Assembly (NCBI GenBank): GCA_018713255.1
Contig: DVFL01000005.1
Span: forward strand, 1-64,000
Source: Candidatus Cottocaccamicrobium excrementipullorum
Lineage (GTDB): Bacteria > Bacillota > Clostridia > Lachnospirales > Lachnospiraceae
DNA: 64,000 nt
Reading direction: 5' to 3'
Shown here: in pieces, positions 54,217-63,410 of the stretch
Layout: every line of letters starts with the position of its first letter
Numbering within the stretch: the stretch's first letter is position 1
Made by a program: the position numbers and the translations under genes
The notes under the pieces: model-generated
Databases searched by the model: none
Told to the model about the DNA's origin: nothing
The model's input: only the letters and a program-made list of their open reading frames with translations

Positions 54217-54314
54217 GGTAAAATCCCCTTTCTATTCAAGTAAAAAGCCAGGAAAACTATTTTTCCTTCAAGCTTTCTTATCTCTTCTTCATTTACATGG
54301 ATGATTCTATCAGC

Positions 54315-54335
54315 GAATTGTGATGGAATTGTGAT
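54315..54335. promoter_or_regulatory. Direct repeat, candidate OmpR-family regulator site upstream of htrA
   Basis: GAATTGTGAT occurs twice exactly 11 bases apart (54315-54324, 54326-54335), giving TGTGAT-N5-TGTGAT about 100 bases upstream of htrA. This spacing is that of WalR/PhoB-type response regulator boxes. No regulator gene is nearby. Confidence 0.4.
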
Positions 54336-54362
54336 AAAAAGATAATAAAATCATGAACGAAA

Positions 54363-54403
54363 CTGCCGCAGACATCATTTCCTCAAAACAATGTCTGCGG
54401 CAG
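54363..54403 (-). terminator. Terminator of the polysaccharide operon (after the LCP gene)
   Basis: Perfect 13-base stem CTGCCGCAGACAT/ATGTCTGCGGCAG (54363-54375 with 54391-54403). The flanking T run is short on the minus strand (TTTCGTT) and better on the plus. Confidence 0.75.
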
Positions 54404-54424
54404 CTTTTGCCTACCATAAAAAGT

Positions 54425-56287
54425 TCAGGATGCAGCGGCGCTGCTTCTTGCCCCCGTCGGCCCCGAATCAGAAATCGGCGGTCCTTCTGGAATCGTAAGC
54501 ACTTCACTTTCCCCCGGTTTGTCTTCCACCGTACTCTCCCGTTCTCCCTCTGATGTGGGAAGAACTGGTGCTAAAGAAGGACTCTCGCTCCCTGGCCGTG
54601 TGGGACGGCTTTCTTTCTCTTCCGAAGAACTTTCCGTCTCTCTTCCCGGCCTGAGGGCGCTTTCGGAGGTTTCTTTCTCTTCCCCAGGTTTCTGCCCGCT
54701 TCCAGACTCCTTGCTGCTCTCCTTAGCGTCTTCCTCTTCTGTCTCTTTGGATTCCTTCTCCCCGGGAGGTTCCTTCTTCACGGTTTCTTTTTCCGCAGTT
54801 TCTTTCTCAGTACTCTCCTCCTGGGAGCTCTTCTCTTCTGAATCCTCTTTCCGGGTCTCCTCCTCAGTGGTATCCTTCTCCGTGGTCTTTTCCTCCGTCT
54901 CCTCCTTTGTGGTGGCGGCGGCTGTCGTCTGACGAGGAATCACGCCTCCCGTAGTAGATACATGATCAATGGAAACTCCCTGAGTATACATGCCCGTATC
55001 ACTGGAAATCTTGGCGCTGATTTGCTTTACCGTGCTGCTTGGCGTATAATTCTCTTCTCCATAAAGGAACTCATGAAGCTCAATCACATTGCTTTCCAGC
55101 GTCTGGGGAATTACACAGGCGCCTTTCCTTCCCATATTAGCATCCCCTCTGGCAAAGGGGAAGCCTCCGGTATCCCCGATATAATACTTTCCCACATCGG
55201 TGAGCAGACCGATAATATCCTGAAGATCCACACTGGTGGCCACCTGGGGAAAGATCGTTACCGCCAGCTGATTTAAGGTGGCCCAGTCTGCCGTCTTCGC
55301 TTTTTCAAAGGCGGCTTGAATCACTTTTCTCTGCCGTTCTGTTCTGGCATAGTCTGTATCCATCAGCCGAAGCCGGCCGTAAGCCACTGCCTGCACACCG
55401 TCCAGATGATTCATCCCCGCCTGTTTTAAATGGGTGGAATAGACTCCAGTGGCCTCCACCGTTTCCGTGATAAAGGAATTAATATAGTAAAATTCTGCCC
55501 GGCTGATTTCCATATCAACGCCGCCCAGGATATTAATGCCGTCGGCCACCGCCTTCCAGTTGAAGGTAACAAAATCCGTAATATTCAAATCCAGATTTTT
55601 GTTCAGAGCTTTTGCCGCATCATTTGGTCCCCCAGTAAAATAGGCATGATTAATCTTGTTATAGTCATTATCATCATCGATATTTAAATACGTATCTCTG
55701 AACACGCTCACCAGCTTAACCTCGCCGGTATCATGATTGATGTCACAGATCATATTCACATCTGCGTTGGTTCCCTTTGACACGTTGCTTCCCCGGCTGT
55801 CTACGCCGAAAATATAAATGCCCCAATGTCCTTTCTGCTTCTCATACTGGGGAAGATCCACAGAAAAATTCTGGTTCTGCACTTCTTCAGGCTGCCAGTC
55901 GTCCAGTCTCTGAATCATATTCCAGCGGCGGGCCACAAATCCATAGCCGAAAATAAACAGCAGGGCGAAGCACTCTGCAATAATCATGGTGATGATCCGC
56001 CGTCTGGTTCGGGAAGCCCCCGTCTTTTTCCTTGAGCGTTCTTCAGAATCAGGCTCCGCTGCTGCAGCAGTCTCCTGCTCCCAGATTTTCTCTTCCCTGA
56101 GTCTTCCCCGAAGGTTCTCCTGTTTCCGGGACCTTCCCCGCTCCGGTTCCTTCTTCCGGTCTTCCTGGCGTTTTCGGCTGGCCCTGCTTTCATGCTCTCT
56201 GGCCCAGCGAAGACTCTCCTCCTGATGAATGGCACTGTTGCGGTGTCCCGAAGGAGGCCGCTTCTCCTCTTCAAACTCGTTGCTCAT
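54425..56287 (-). CDS. LytR-CpsA-Psr (LCP) family wall-polymer ligase
   Basis: 620 aa. Residues 1-90 are a highly charged Arg/Glu/Lys cytoplasmic segment; a membrane helix lies at about 95-118. The LCP domain (about 150-395) contains GVDSRG, VSVFRDTYLNIDDDNDYNKINHAY with its conserved Asp/Arg, and AYGRLRLMDTDYARTERQRKVI. The last 170 residues are Glu/Ser/Thr/Lys-rich low complexity. LCP proteins transfer lipid-linked glycopolymers to peptidoglycan. As the last gene of the glycosyltransferase operon, it probably attaches that polymer. Confidence 0.93.
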   Translation of the reverse strand: MSNEFEEEKRPPSGHRNSAIHQEESLRWAREHESRASRKRQEDRKKEPERGRSRKQENLRGRLREEKIWEQETAAAAEPDSEERSRKKTGASRTRRRIITMIIAECFALLFIFGYGFVARRWNMIQRLDDWQPEEVQNQNFSVDLPQYEKQKGHWGIYIFGVDSRGSNVSKGTNADVNMICDINHDTGEVKLVSVFRDTYLNIDDDNDYNKINHAYFTGGPNDAAKALNKNLDLNITDFVTFNWKAVADGINILGGVDMEISRAEFYYINSFITETVEATGVYSTHLKQAGMNHLDGVQAVAYGRLRLMDTDYARTERQRKVIQAAFEKAKTADWATLNQLAVTIFPQVATSVDLQDIIGLLTDVGKYYIGDTGGFPFARGDANMGRKGACVIPQTLESNVIELHEFLYGEENYTPSSTVKQISAKISSDTGMYTQGVSIDHVSTTGGVIPRQTTAAATTKEETEEKTTEKDTTEEETRKEDSEEKSSQEESTEKETAEKETVKKEPPGEKESKETEEEDAKESSKESGSGQKPGEEKETSESALRPGRETESSSEEKESRPTRPGSESPSLAPVLPTSEGERESTVEDKPGESEVLTIPEGPPISDSGPTGARSSAAAS

Positions 56288-56339
56288 GCTGTTTCCTCAT
56301 AAAACTGCGGCATTCAGGAAAACCCTGAACCCATTTGAA

Positions 56340-57752
56340 TTAATACGCGTTTTTGTTAATAAAGCCCTTAAAGATTGTCAAAAACAAAATTTTAAAATCA
56401 AAGCCCAGGCTCCAGTTTTCAATATAGTACAGATCATGTTCGATCCGCTTAGTAATAGAAGTATCTCCCCGATAACCATTTACCTGAGCCCACCCTGTAA
56501 GGCCCGGCCTTACCTGATGTTTAACCATATACCGCGGAATTTCTTCCTTAAATCGTTCCACAAAAAAGGGCCGTTCCGGCCTTGGTCCCACCAAACTCAT
56601 ATCCCCCTTGAGAATATTGAAAAACTGCGGCATCTCATCAATGCTGGTTTTTCGGATAAACCGCCCCACAGGGGTGACTCTCGGATCATTAGGGGTGGTC
56701 CATTTCGTCCGTTCTGCAGAAGGCGCCTGCACCTCCATGGAACGGAACTTATACATTTTAAAGGTTCGGTTATGGAGTCCTACCCTCTCCTGGCTGTAAA
56801 TCAAAGGACCAGGAGAGGTTAGCTTGATCAAAATCGCCGTGATCAGCATTACCGGGGAGAAAATTACAATCGCGACAAGCGCCCCTGCAATATCCATCAT
56901 CCGCTTAATGGTGGCGTTCAGCAGATTATTCAGAGGCACATGGCGGATATTAATCACCGGAAGTCCCTGAAGATCCTCTGTATAGGGCCTGGTAGGGATA
57001 ATGTTGTTGTAGTCTGGAATAAATTTCGTGTGCACTCCGCTTTTTTCACAGGCCGCCACAATTTTTTCCAGATTTTCATACTCCTTCAGGCTTAAGGTTA
57101 TGGCGATTTCATCCAGAAGATTTTCCTCCAGAAAATGCTCCAGCTGACTGGTATCCCCCAGAACCGGGATCTGCCGGTACTGAAACCCAAGAGGATGGTG
57201 ATTATCCAAAATTCCCTGAATATGGTATCCCCACTCTGGGTTCGCCAGCACCCGATCAATGAACCCTTCCGCTGCCCGGCTGTATCCGATCAGCAGAATA
57301 TGCTTCTGATTATATCCCTTGGACCGGAGAGAGTGGAGGATTCTCCGAATCAAATACCGTTCCAAAGTCTCCATCAGGATATTAATCAGAAAGAATGCTG
57401 CCACCATGGAACGGGAAAAGTTCATATAGTAAATATTCTTTCCCACCAGGTACAGCACCAGGGTAAAAATCAAAAGTCCAATGGTATTCGCCTTGCAGAT
57501 ATTGGCAAACTCCGTCCGTCTTCCCTGAACCCGCTTCGGCGTATAGAGATGGAACACACCGTACAAAAGCAGATAAACCAGGATGATGGCGGGAAGCGGA
57601 AAGAAATACATCTCCGGAGGCAGGGCTCCCCGCTCTCCGAAGATTCCGCTTTCGATGACCAGATACCAGGCCAAGGCATAGGAAATGGCGATTACAATGG
57701 CGTCCAGCACCACATGGGACCGATTCAGTCTTTTCTGATTATCTTTTATCAT
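56340..57752 (-). CDS. Polyprenyl-phosphate sugar-1-phosphate transferase (WcaJ/WbaP-like)
   Basis: 470 aa. Five hydrophobic segments in the first 130 residues, a nucleotide-binding-like middle domain (ILLIGYSRAAEGFIDRVL), then a membrane re-entrant helix and the C-terminal catalytic domain, with LTSPGPLIYSQERVG, FKMYKFRSM and NILKGDMSLVGPRPERPFFV. It starts the polysaccharide repeat unit by loading the first sugar-phosphate on undecaprenyl phosphate. The sugar cannot be read from sequence. Confidence 0.95.
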   Translation of the reverse strand: MIKDNQKRLNRSHVVLDAIVIAISYALAWYLVIESGIFGERGALPPEMYFFPLPAIILVYLLLYGVFHLYTPKRVQGRRTEFANICKANTIGLLIFTLVLYLVGKNIYYMNFSRSMVAAFFLINILMETLERYLIRRILHSLRSKGYNQKHILLIGYSRAAEGFIDRVLANPEWGYHIQGILDNHHPLGFQYRQIPVLGDTSQLEHFLEENLLDEIAITLSLKEYENLEKIVAACEKSGVHTKFIPDYNNIIPTRPYTEDLQGLPVINIRHVPLNNLLNATIKRMMDIAGALVAIVIFSPVMLITAILIKLTSPGPLIYSQERVGLHNRTFKMYKFRSMEVQAPSAERTKWTTPNDPRVTPVGRFIRKTSIDEMPQFFNILKGDMSLVGPRPERPFFVERFKEEIPRYMVKHQVRPGLTGWAQVNGYRGDTSITKRIEHDLYYIENWSLGFDFKILFLTIFKGFINKNAY

Positions 57753-57781
57753 CGTATTTCACCTTGCTTTATTATCCACCC

Positions 57782-57810
57782 ATTATACATGATTTTCCCA
57801 AAATAGGCCA
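57782..57810 (-). promoter_or_regulatory. Possible internal promoter before the sugar transferase gene
   Basis: TATAAT (57782-57787 on the minus strand) in a 67-base gap, with only a weak -35 match (TGGCCT) 17 bases upstream. Confidence 0.4.
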
Positions 57811-57819
57811 GAAAATTCT

Positions 57820-58818
57820 TTATGAGCTTAATTTCCCTGAAATTTTCCCTATCTGCCTGGCAGAAAACTCATATATATACAGGAGAGTGGCAGCAAACAG
57901 CTCCCATTCCACTTCCAGATAACGGCTGAAATTCTCCGGCTTGTAAGGCACCTTCTTACAGTGCTTCAGGGTGGCAAACCCTTCCTTCACCCCTTCCAGG
58001 TACTCTTTTCCAAACCCCAGCTTCTTAAAGAATGCGTATTTCACCGCCATGCCCAAAGCGATTCCCGGAGCATTTAAGGCCAGCTGAAGAGCCGGCATAT
58101 TCTTATAGTTCAAGTACAAATTGTTCCTTGCCGCCAGACGAACCTTAAACGCATTATATTTTGAGCCGCTGGTGGCGCTTCCCACATGATAAACCAGAGC
58201 GGAAGGCCAGTAAATATTATCATAGCCAGCAAGCCTCGCCCGGTAACCCACATCCAGATCTTCCAGATAAGCAAAATGCATCTCATCAAAATATCCGATT
58301 TCCTCAAACACGCTGCGGCGGTAAATGGCGGCGGCGGCGCAGGCGGAGAATATCCGGCATGGCCGCTGATATTTGCGCGAGCTTCTCCCTACTCCCCGCT
58401 GAAAAGCCCATCCCAAAAGGCAGTACATATCGCCGGCGTCATCCATCAGCTCCGGTTTGTACATCTGAATCACCTTTGGACTGACGGAAAAAATCTTGGG
58501 CGACCGCTCAATGGCTTTCACCATCTCTCCTACATAGTCTTTGTCTACCTGGGTATCATTATTCAACAAAATTACATAAGGGGTGCGGCATTCCTGAATT
58601 CCCAGGTTCACCGCCCCGGGAAATCCCAGATTTTCCGGAAGAAACAACGATGGAATGTCTCTCTCCTTCAGCCATTCTACGCTTCCGTCCTGGGAACCAT
58701 TGTCTACCACCAGCACAGAAAATCCCTGAAAGCTTTGGTCCGCCAAAGACCTGAAGCAGGCCTCCAAATATTTTAACCCGTTATAATTGGGAATCACAAT
58801 CGTAACGATTTTTTCCAT
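57820..58818 (-). CDS. Family 2 glycosyltransferase
   Basis: 332 aa. A GT-A fold begins at once (TIVIPNYNGLKYLEACF), with the donor-binding LLNNDTQVD (about 84-92) and a later YLEDLDVGYRARLAGY acceptor motif. A hydrophobic patch at about 245-270 is likely membrane-associated. Resembles rhamnosyltransferases of the WbbL type, but the sugar is not assignable. Downstream of the 756-aa enzyme by 23 bases. Confidence 0.92.
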   Translation of the reverse strand: MEKIVTIVIPNYNGLKYLEACFRSLADQSFQGFSVLVVDNGSQDGSVEWLKERDIPSLFLPENLGFPGAVNLGIQECRTPYVILLNNDTQVDKDYVGEMVKAIERSPKIFSVSPKVIQMYKPELMDDAGDMYCLLGWAFQRGVGRSSRKYQRPCRIFSACAAAAIYRRSVFEEIGYFDEMHFAYLEDLDVGYRARLAGYDNIYWPSALVYHVGSATSGSKYNAFKVRLAARNNLYLNYKNMPALQLALNAPGIALGMAVKYAFFKKLGFGKEYLEGVKEGFATLKHCKKVPYKPENFSRYLEVEWELFAATLLYIYEFSARQIGKISGKLSS

Positions 58819-58841
58819 TTTTTCCTCCTGTTAAACCGCTG

Positions 58842-61112
58842 CTACCTCTGCTCCAGCTCCCGCCCGGTTTTCTCTTTGTAAAGGCGCTTCACCTTTTCCC
58901 TAGCTTCAGGCTCCATATAGGGAAGGTACACCTCCAAGTTATAGGGCTCGCCGATTCTTTCTTTTAACAGATCCCGCAGGGCAAAATTAGATTTGCGCAG
59001 GGTCAGGTTCGGATTGTAGTAAGGATCCCCGCCGATGACGATCTCCGGCCAGTAGCCAATAAACCGGGCCACTTCCCGGTTAAACCGCTCCACCTTTTCC
59101 GGCGTATCCTCAAGGCCTCTGGATTTCGATTCATAATGATAAAGGAGAGCATAAGGATTGTACACCACCTTTTTCCCCAGCGCCCGAATCTTTAAGCAGT
59201 AGTCAATATCATTGAAAGCCACTGCCAGCTCCTCCCGAAAACCGCCCACCTGCTGAAACAGGCTTTTTTTACTCAGCATGCAGGCCGCCGTCACGGCGCT
59301 GTAATCCTGAGCGCACATCGCCCGGTGGAAATAGCTGTTTTCCGCCTGATGAAGACCGATAAAGGTGTGGCCTGCAATTCCGCCGAAGCCGATTACCACG
59401 CCGGCATGCTGAATGGTGTCGTCCTGATAAAGGAGTCTTGCTCCCACCACGCCCACATCTTCTCTCATCCCGTAGCCCAAAAGCTCCCGGATCACCTCAG
59501 GTTCAATCACTTCAGTATCATTGTTTAAAAACAACAGATATTCTCCTTTGGCAAAGGTAACGCCAAAGTTATTAATGGCCGAGAAATTAAATCCCTTTTC
59601 CCAGGTCACCACCTGCACATTGGGCCTTGCTTTCTGAATTTCCTCATAATAGCGGAAAGTCTCTTCTTCTGTGCTGTTGTTTTCCACCACGATAACTTCC
59701 AGATTCTTGTAGCTTCCCTTATCTAAAAGAGAGGTGAGGCATAAATCCAGATCCGCCTTGTGATCCTTATTGGGAATGATCACCGATACCAAAGGCTCCT
59801 CCTTAAGGTGAAACCGGGTATGATAAATGCCGAAATCTACGCCTTTCTCCACGGAATCCACGGCGATGCCCACCCGCTCAAAGTGCGCTTTAATGGCTCT
59901 GGCTCCTGCTTCAAAGGCGTACATCTTGCTTTCCGGATTGCTGGCCGTGGAATTCATATGGCAGCGCCAGTGATAAAGCACCTTAGGGATATGATATATC
60001 TTTCTTGCCTGCTCCGTACACCGGAAAATAAAGTCGTAATCCTGGGCCCCGTCAAACTCTTGGCGGAAGCCGCCTACCGCCTCCGCCAGATTCCGGTTCA
60101 CCACAAATAAATGACAAATATAATTTACGCTGGTCAATAAGTCCGGATTAAAATCCGGCTTAAAATGCGGATCAAACAAAGCCTTGCCATCCATATCCAG
60201 CTTGTCCTCATCAGAGTAAATCACATCATACAATGGATCCTCGTTCATGGCCTTGACGCACCAGTACAAAGCGTCCGGCGTAAGGGTATCATCATGGTCC
60301 GCCAGCACAATAAAATCGCCCTGAGCCATCTCCATGGCGGCATTGGTATTGCCGGAAATCCCTTTGTTTTCTCCAAGAATCACGTACTTAAACCGGGTAT
60401 CCTGATCTGCAAACCGTTTCAGCACCCGCTCTCTGCTCTCTCCTCTGGGACTTCCGTCAGCCACACATACCTCCCAATTTTTGTAGGTCTGGCTGCGGAT
60501 CGACTCCAGCATTTCCTGAAGATACCGTTCCGGAGTCCGGTAAACGGGAATCACAATCGAAAGCTTCGGTTCATAGTCAAACCGCTCCTTTCGCTGTCTT
60601 TCCAGCTCCTCCTCCGACGGTTTCGTAAGCTCATACCATTCTCCGTAATCGTAATCATTGTCTAATCCCTGAAGCTTATGCCTGGATTTGATCACCAAGG
60701 CTTTCAGACCGTTTTCCTTCCAAAAATCTACGGCTACCTTAACCGTCTCCATATTCATCAGGTCCCGAATCTTCTGCATCCGCTTGTATGCCACGCTGGC
60801 CCGCTTTTCAATCAGCTCTTCATTATACTTGATCCTGGTGCGCCGGCCTTCACAGCGAATGATCAGATAATAATCCTTCCCACGTTCATAAGGGAAACGG
60901 ATATCAAAACCGAAATCCCGATTGTAGATCTTCTTAAAGTAAATCTGACTTACATCATCCCGTCTGGTGGATACATACTGAAACTCCACTGGCTTTCTGT
61001 CTCCATCTTCCACAGAAAATTCCGCCTTAGACTCTGGATTTTTTCCTAAAACCCATCCGTTAATGGTTATGGAATTTTCCCGGATTCGGACCACATCGAT
61101 TTTATACTTCAT
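58842..61112 (-). CDS. Two-domain family 2 glycosyltransferase
   Basis: 756 aa. The N-terminal 150 residues are a beta domain seen in large surface-glycan transferases (SITINGWVLGKNPESKAEF). Two GT-A domains follow: the first at about 195-420 (LSIVIPVYRTPERYLQEML, LADHDDTLTPDALYW), the second at about 440-700 (VSVIIPNKDHKADLDLCL, LFLNNDTEVIEPEV, AFNDIDYCLKIRALG). It probably adds two sugars or polymerises alternating linkages. Its ATG overlaps the previous gene's stop by four bases. Confidence 0.92.
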   Translation of the reverse strand: MKYKIDVVRIRENSITINGWVLGKNPESKAEFSVEDGDRKPVEFQYVSTRRDDVSQIYFKKIYNRDFGFDIRFPYERGKDYYLIIRCEGRRTRIKYNEELIEKRASVAYKRMQKIRDLMNMETVKVAVDFWKENGLKALVIKSRHKLQGLDNDYDYGEWYELTKPSEEELERQRKERFDYEPKLSIVIPVYRTPERYLQEMLESIRSQTYKNWEVCVADGSPRGESRERVLKRFADQDTRFKYVILGENKGISGNTNAAMEMAQGDFIVLADHDDTLTPDALYWCVKAMNEDPLYDVIYSDEDKLDMDGKALFDPHFKPDFNPDLLTSVNYICHLFVVNRNLAEAVGGFRQEFDGAQDYDFIFRCTEQARKIYHIPKVLYHWRCHMNSTASNPESKMYAFEAGARAIKAHFERVGIAVDSVEKGVDFGIYHTRFHLKEEPLVSVIIPNKDHKADLDLCLTSLLDKGSYKNLEVIVVENNSTEEETFRYYEEIQKARPNVQVVTWEKGFNFSAINNFGVTFAKGEYLLFLNNDTEVIEPEVIRELLGYGMREDVGVVGARLLYQDDTIQHAGVVIGFGGIAGHTFIGLHQAENSYFHRAMCAQDYSAVTAACMLSKKSLFQQVGGFREELAVAFNDIDYCLKIRALGKKVVYNPYALLYHYESKSRGLEDTPEKVERFNREVARFIGYWPEIVIGGDPYYNPNLTLRKSNFALRDLLKERIGEPYNLEVYLPYMEPEAREKVKRLYKEKTGRELEQR

Positions 61113-62305
61113 CCGTTATTCTTCCTCTCTGTGGCAAGTTCCTGGCGCGCCTCCGGCTGCACCAAGCTTTGGCTCTGGGCCGGCTTTTTTCTTCTGTGCC
61201 GTTTTCTGGGTTCCTGAAAGTTCTCTCCGCTGCCAGCCTTCTCTCCCTGTTTTTCTTTCCCGGAGTCAGCTAAAAGAGCAGCAGCAGCCTCTTTCTGGGG
61301 CTTCTTCTCTTCCCTCTTCTGACGGCTCTGAGCATCTCCCTTTTTTCGTCCTCCGTTCTCTTTTCTCTCCGGGCCGAAATTCAGGCGCTCTTCCTCCACC
61401 ACCAGCGGGCGCTTCATCACCCGCTGATTAATGCTCAGCACATACTCTCCCACCATGCCGATGAAAAAAATCTGCACCGAACCTAAAAAGCACATGCCAA
61501 TGAGCAGAGGCGCCATGCCTGCCGGAAAACGATCCCAATACAGAAGCTTCATCACCAAATACACGAAAGCCACAATAATGCTCACCAAAGAACAAAAGCT
61601 TCCAAAAATAGTGGCCAGCCGCAGTCCTGCCTTAGTATAAGAAGTGATACTTAGCATGGCCGCATCATACAGGCGATAGAAATTGTTGCTGGTCTTTCCT
61701 GCCCTCCGTCTGGGCTGAGTGTAGGGAATTTCCTTTCTCCGATATCCTAACTCTGCCACGATCCCTCTAAGGAAGGGCGTGGGATCATCAAGATCCCGCA
61801 GGACCTGGATAAAATCCTTGTCATAAAGGCCAAAACCTGTAAACTGTTCGATCTGCTCCACATCAGAGAGCTTTTTAATCATCTTATAATAACATCCCCG
61901 CAGCCAGTACATGAGTTTATTTTCCTGGCTGGCGCTTTTTATCCCGATTACAATTTTATATCCATACTCCCACTCCAGCACAAACCTGGGGATCATTTCC
62001 ACAGGGTCCTGGAAATCCGCCGCCATCAGAATGGTGCAGTCCCCTGTGCTCTGGAGCATGGCGTAATAAGGAGAATTAAACTGGCCAAAATTCTTTGCGT
62101 TAAAAATTCCCTTGATTCCTTTGTCCTCGCTGCACAGGGTTCGGATAATGTCCCTGGTCCGGTCAGAAGAATCATTATCAATAAAAATGATCTCATACCG
62201 GTATTCCTTAAGCTGCTGACGGAAGGTATCCCGCAGGGCGTCCGCCATCGCCTGAACATTTTCTTCTTCATTGTAGCAGGGTACTACAATACTGATCGTT
62301 TTCAT
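61109..62305 (-). CDS. GtrB/DPM1-type family 2 glycosyltransferase with a basic C-terminal tail
   Basis: 398 aa. The GT-A domain (1-230) has ISIVVPCYNEEENVQAM and the metal-binding MAADFQDPVEMIP. Two membrane helices follow (about 235-260, 270-295). Such enzymes move a sugar onto undecaprenyl phosphate for outside use. The last 85 residues are a Lys/Arg/Glu-rich tail (for example RKRHRRKKPAQSQ) absent from the family core. Starts two bases after the dehydrogenase stop. Confidence 0.92.
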   Translation of the reverse strand: MKTISIVVPCYNEEENVQAMADALRDTFRQQLKEYRYEIIFIDNDSSDRTRDIIRTLCSEDKGIKGIFNAKNFGQFNSPYYAMLQSTGDCTILMAADFQDPVEMIPRFVLEWEYGYKIVIGIKSASQENKLMYWLRGCYYKMIKKLSDVEQIEQFTGFGLYDKDFIQVLRDLDDPTPFLRGIVAELGYRRKEIPYTQPRRRAGKTSNNFYRLYDAAMLSITSYTKAGLRLATIFGSFCSLVSIIVAFVYLVMKLLYWDRFPAGMAPLLIGMCFLGSVQIFFIGMVGEYVLSINQRVMKRPLVVEEERLNFGPERKENGGRKKGDAQSRQKREEKKPQKEAAAALLADSGKEKQGEKAGSGENFQEPRKRHRRKKPAQSQSLVQPEARQELATERKNNG

Positions 62306-62306
62306 C

Positions 62307-63380
62307 CTATTGTCTCTCCCAATTTATCTCTACCATTACCTTAACCAGGTCGTCAGGTTTCTCCTTCATTAAATACAGCGCCTGCTCTATTTTGTCAAGC
62401 CCGCTGAGGCAGTGGGTCACCAGTTTCTCCGGATGAATACGGCCGTACTCCACCATTTTCATCATCCGCTCAATTCGGGCCCGTCCCCCTCTGGCCAGCT
62501 CTGTTCTCAAGGTTTTTCCTGCCATGCCTCTTCCCCCGGAAAATTTAGGGAAGGGCAGGCTGCCCGTACCCCCGAAATAATTTACATTAGAGACTGTGCC
62601 GATGCCATAGCGCACCATGTCAAAGGCCTGGGAGAAAACCTGGTCTCCGCCGCCGCAGATAATCACGCTGTCTGCCCCTACGCCTCCGGTGCGTTCAAGA
62701 ACCTGCTGCACCACATCTCCCTCTTTGTAGCTGATCACATCGGTAGCTCCGAATTCTCTGGCAAGCTTTACGCAGACAGTTCTGGTCCCCACCGCCATAA
62801 TTCTGGCTGCTCCCAGATGTCTGGCGCCTTCCACCGCCATCAGGCCAATGGGACCAATTCCCATCACCACCACCGTATCGCCAAACTTAATATTCGCACA
62901 CTCCGCTCCCGTAAAGCCGGTGGTCACCACATCCACGCACATCAGTGCCTGGGGAATCGTTACCCCCTGAGGAATTTTTGCCAGAGTCGTATCAGCGTCT
63001 GGAATCAGAAATTTTTCTGCAAATACCCCCGGCTGACTTCTTCCCAGCTGATGGCCGGAAAAAGGAGCTGATGCATGATTAAAATTCCCTTCCTGAATGG
63101 AAGGCGCCCTCCAGTCCGGGGTAATCGCCGGCACCGCCACGATCTCCCCCGGCTTAAAATCCTTCACATACTGGCCCACCTGAAGAATCTGGCCTATACA
63201 TTCATGACCGAGAATCAAATTAGGGGCTTTCCGGGAACCGCCGCCAAAGACGGTGTGCACATCGGAAGAACAGGGAGCCACTGCCACCGGGCGCAGAATC
63301 GCTCCCCAGGGTGTCAGCTCAGGCTCAGGCGAATCGTGCCACCCTACTTTTCCCGGCTCAATCAATACAAATGATTTCAT
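62307..63380 (-). CDS. Zinc-dependent alcohol dehydrogenase, CbADH/TbADH type
   Basis: 357 aa. Catalytic zinc ligands match the Clostridium beijerinckii secondary alcohol dehydrogenase position for position: C37, H59, E60 and D150. The nucleotide loop is VMGIGPIGLMA. NADP-type residues are suggested by VGTRT followed by a tyrosine in VISYK (G-S-R and Tyr in CbADH). The structural-zinc cysteine set is absent, as in that group. It would reduce ketones or aldehydes. It sits inside a glycan operon between a methyltransferase and glycosyltransferases, so a sugar-alcohol or UDP-sugar related role is conceivable but not supported by sequence. Confidence 0.92.
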   Translation of the reverse strand: MKSFVLIEPGKVGWHDSPEPELTPWGAILRPVAVAPCSSDVHTVFGGGSRKAPNLILGHECIGQILQVGQYVKDFKPGEIVAVPAITPDWRAPSIQEGNFNHASAPFSGHQLGRSQPGVFAEKFLIPDADTTLAKIPQGVTIPQALMCVDVVTTGFTGAECANIKFGDTVVVMGIGPIGLMAVEGARHLGAARIMAVGTRTVCVKLAREFGATDVISYKEGDVVQQVLERTGGVGADSVIICGGGDQVFSQAFDMVRYGIGTVSNVNYFGGTGSLPFPKFSGGRGMAGKTLRTELARGGRARIERMMKMVEYGRIHPEKLVTHCLSGLDKIEQALYLMKEKPDDLVKVMVEINWERQ

Positions 63381-63410
63381 GACTTTTTCCTTTCTCTTCT
63401 GTTCTTCTCT

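Noticed and set aside
54519-54932. Plus-strand 137-aa Ser/Val-rich ORF
   Set aside because: Antisense of the Glu/Ser-rich LCP tail; low complexity with no start signals.
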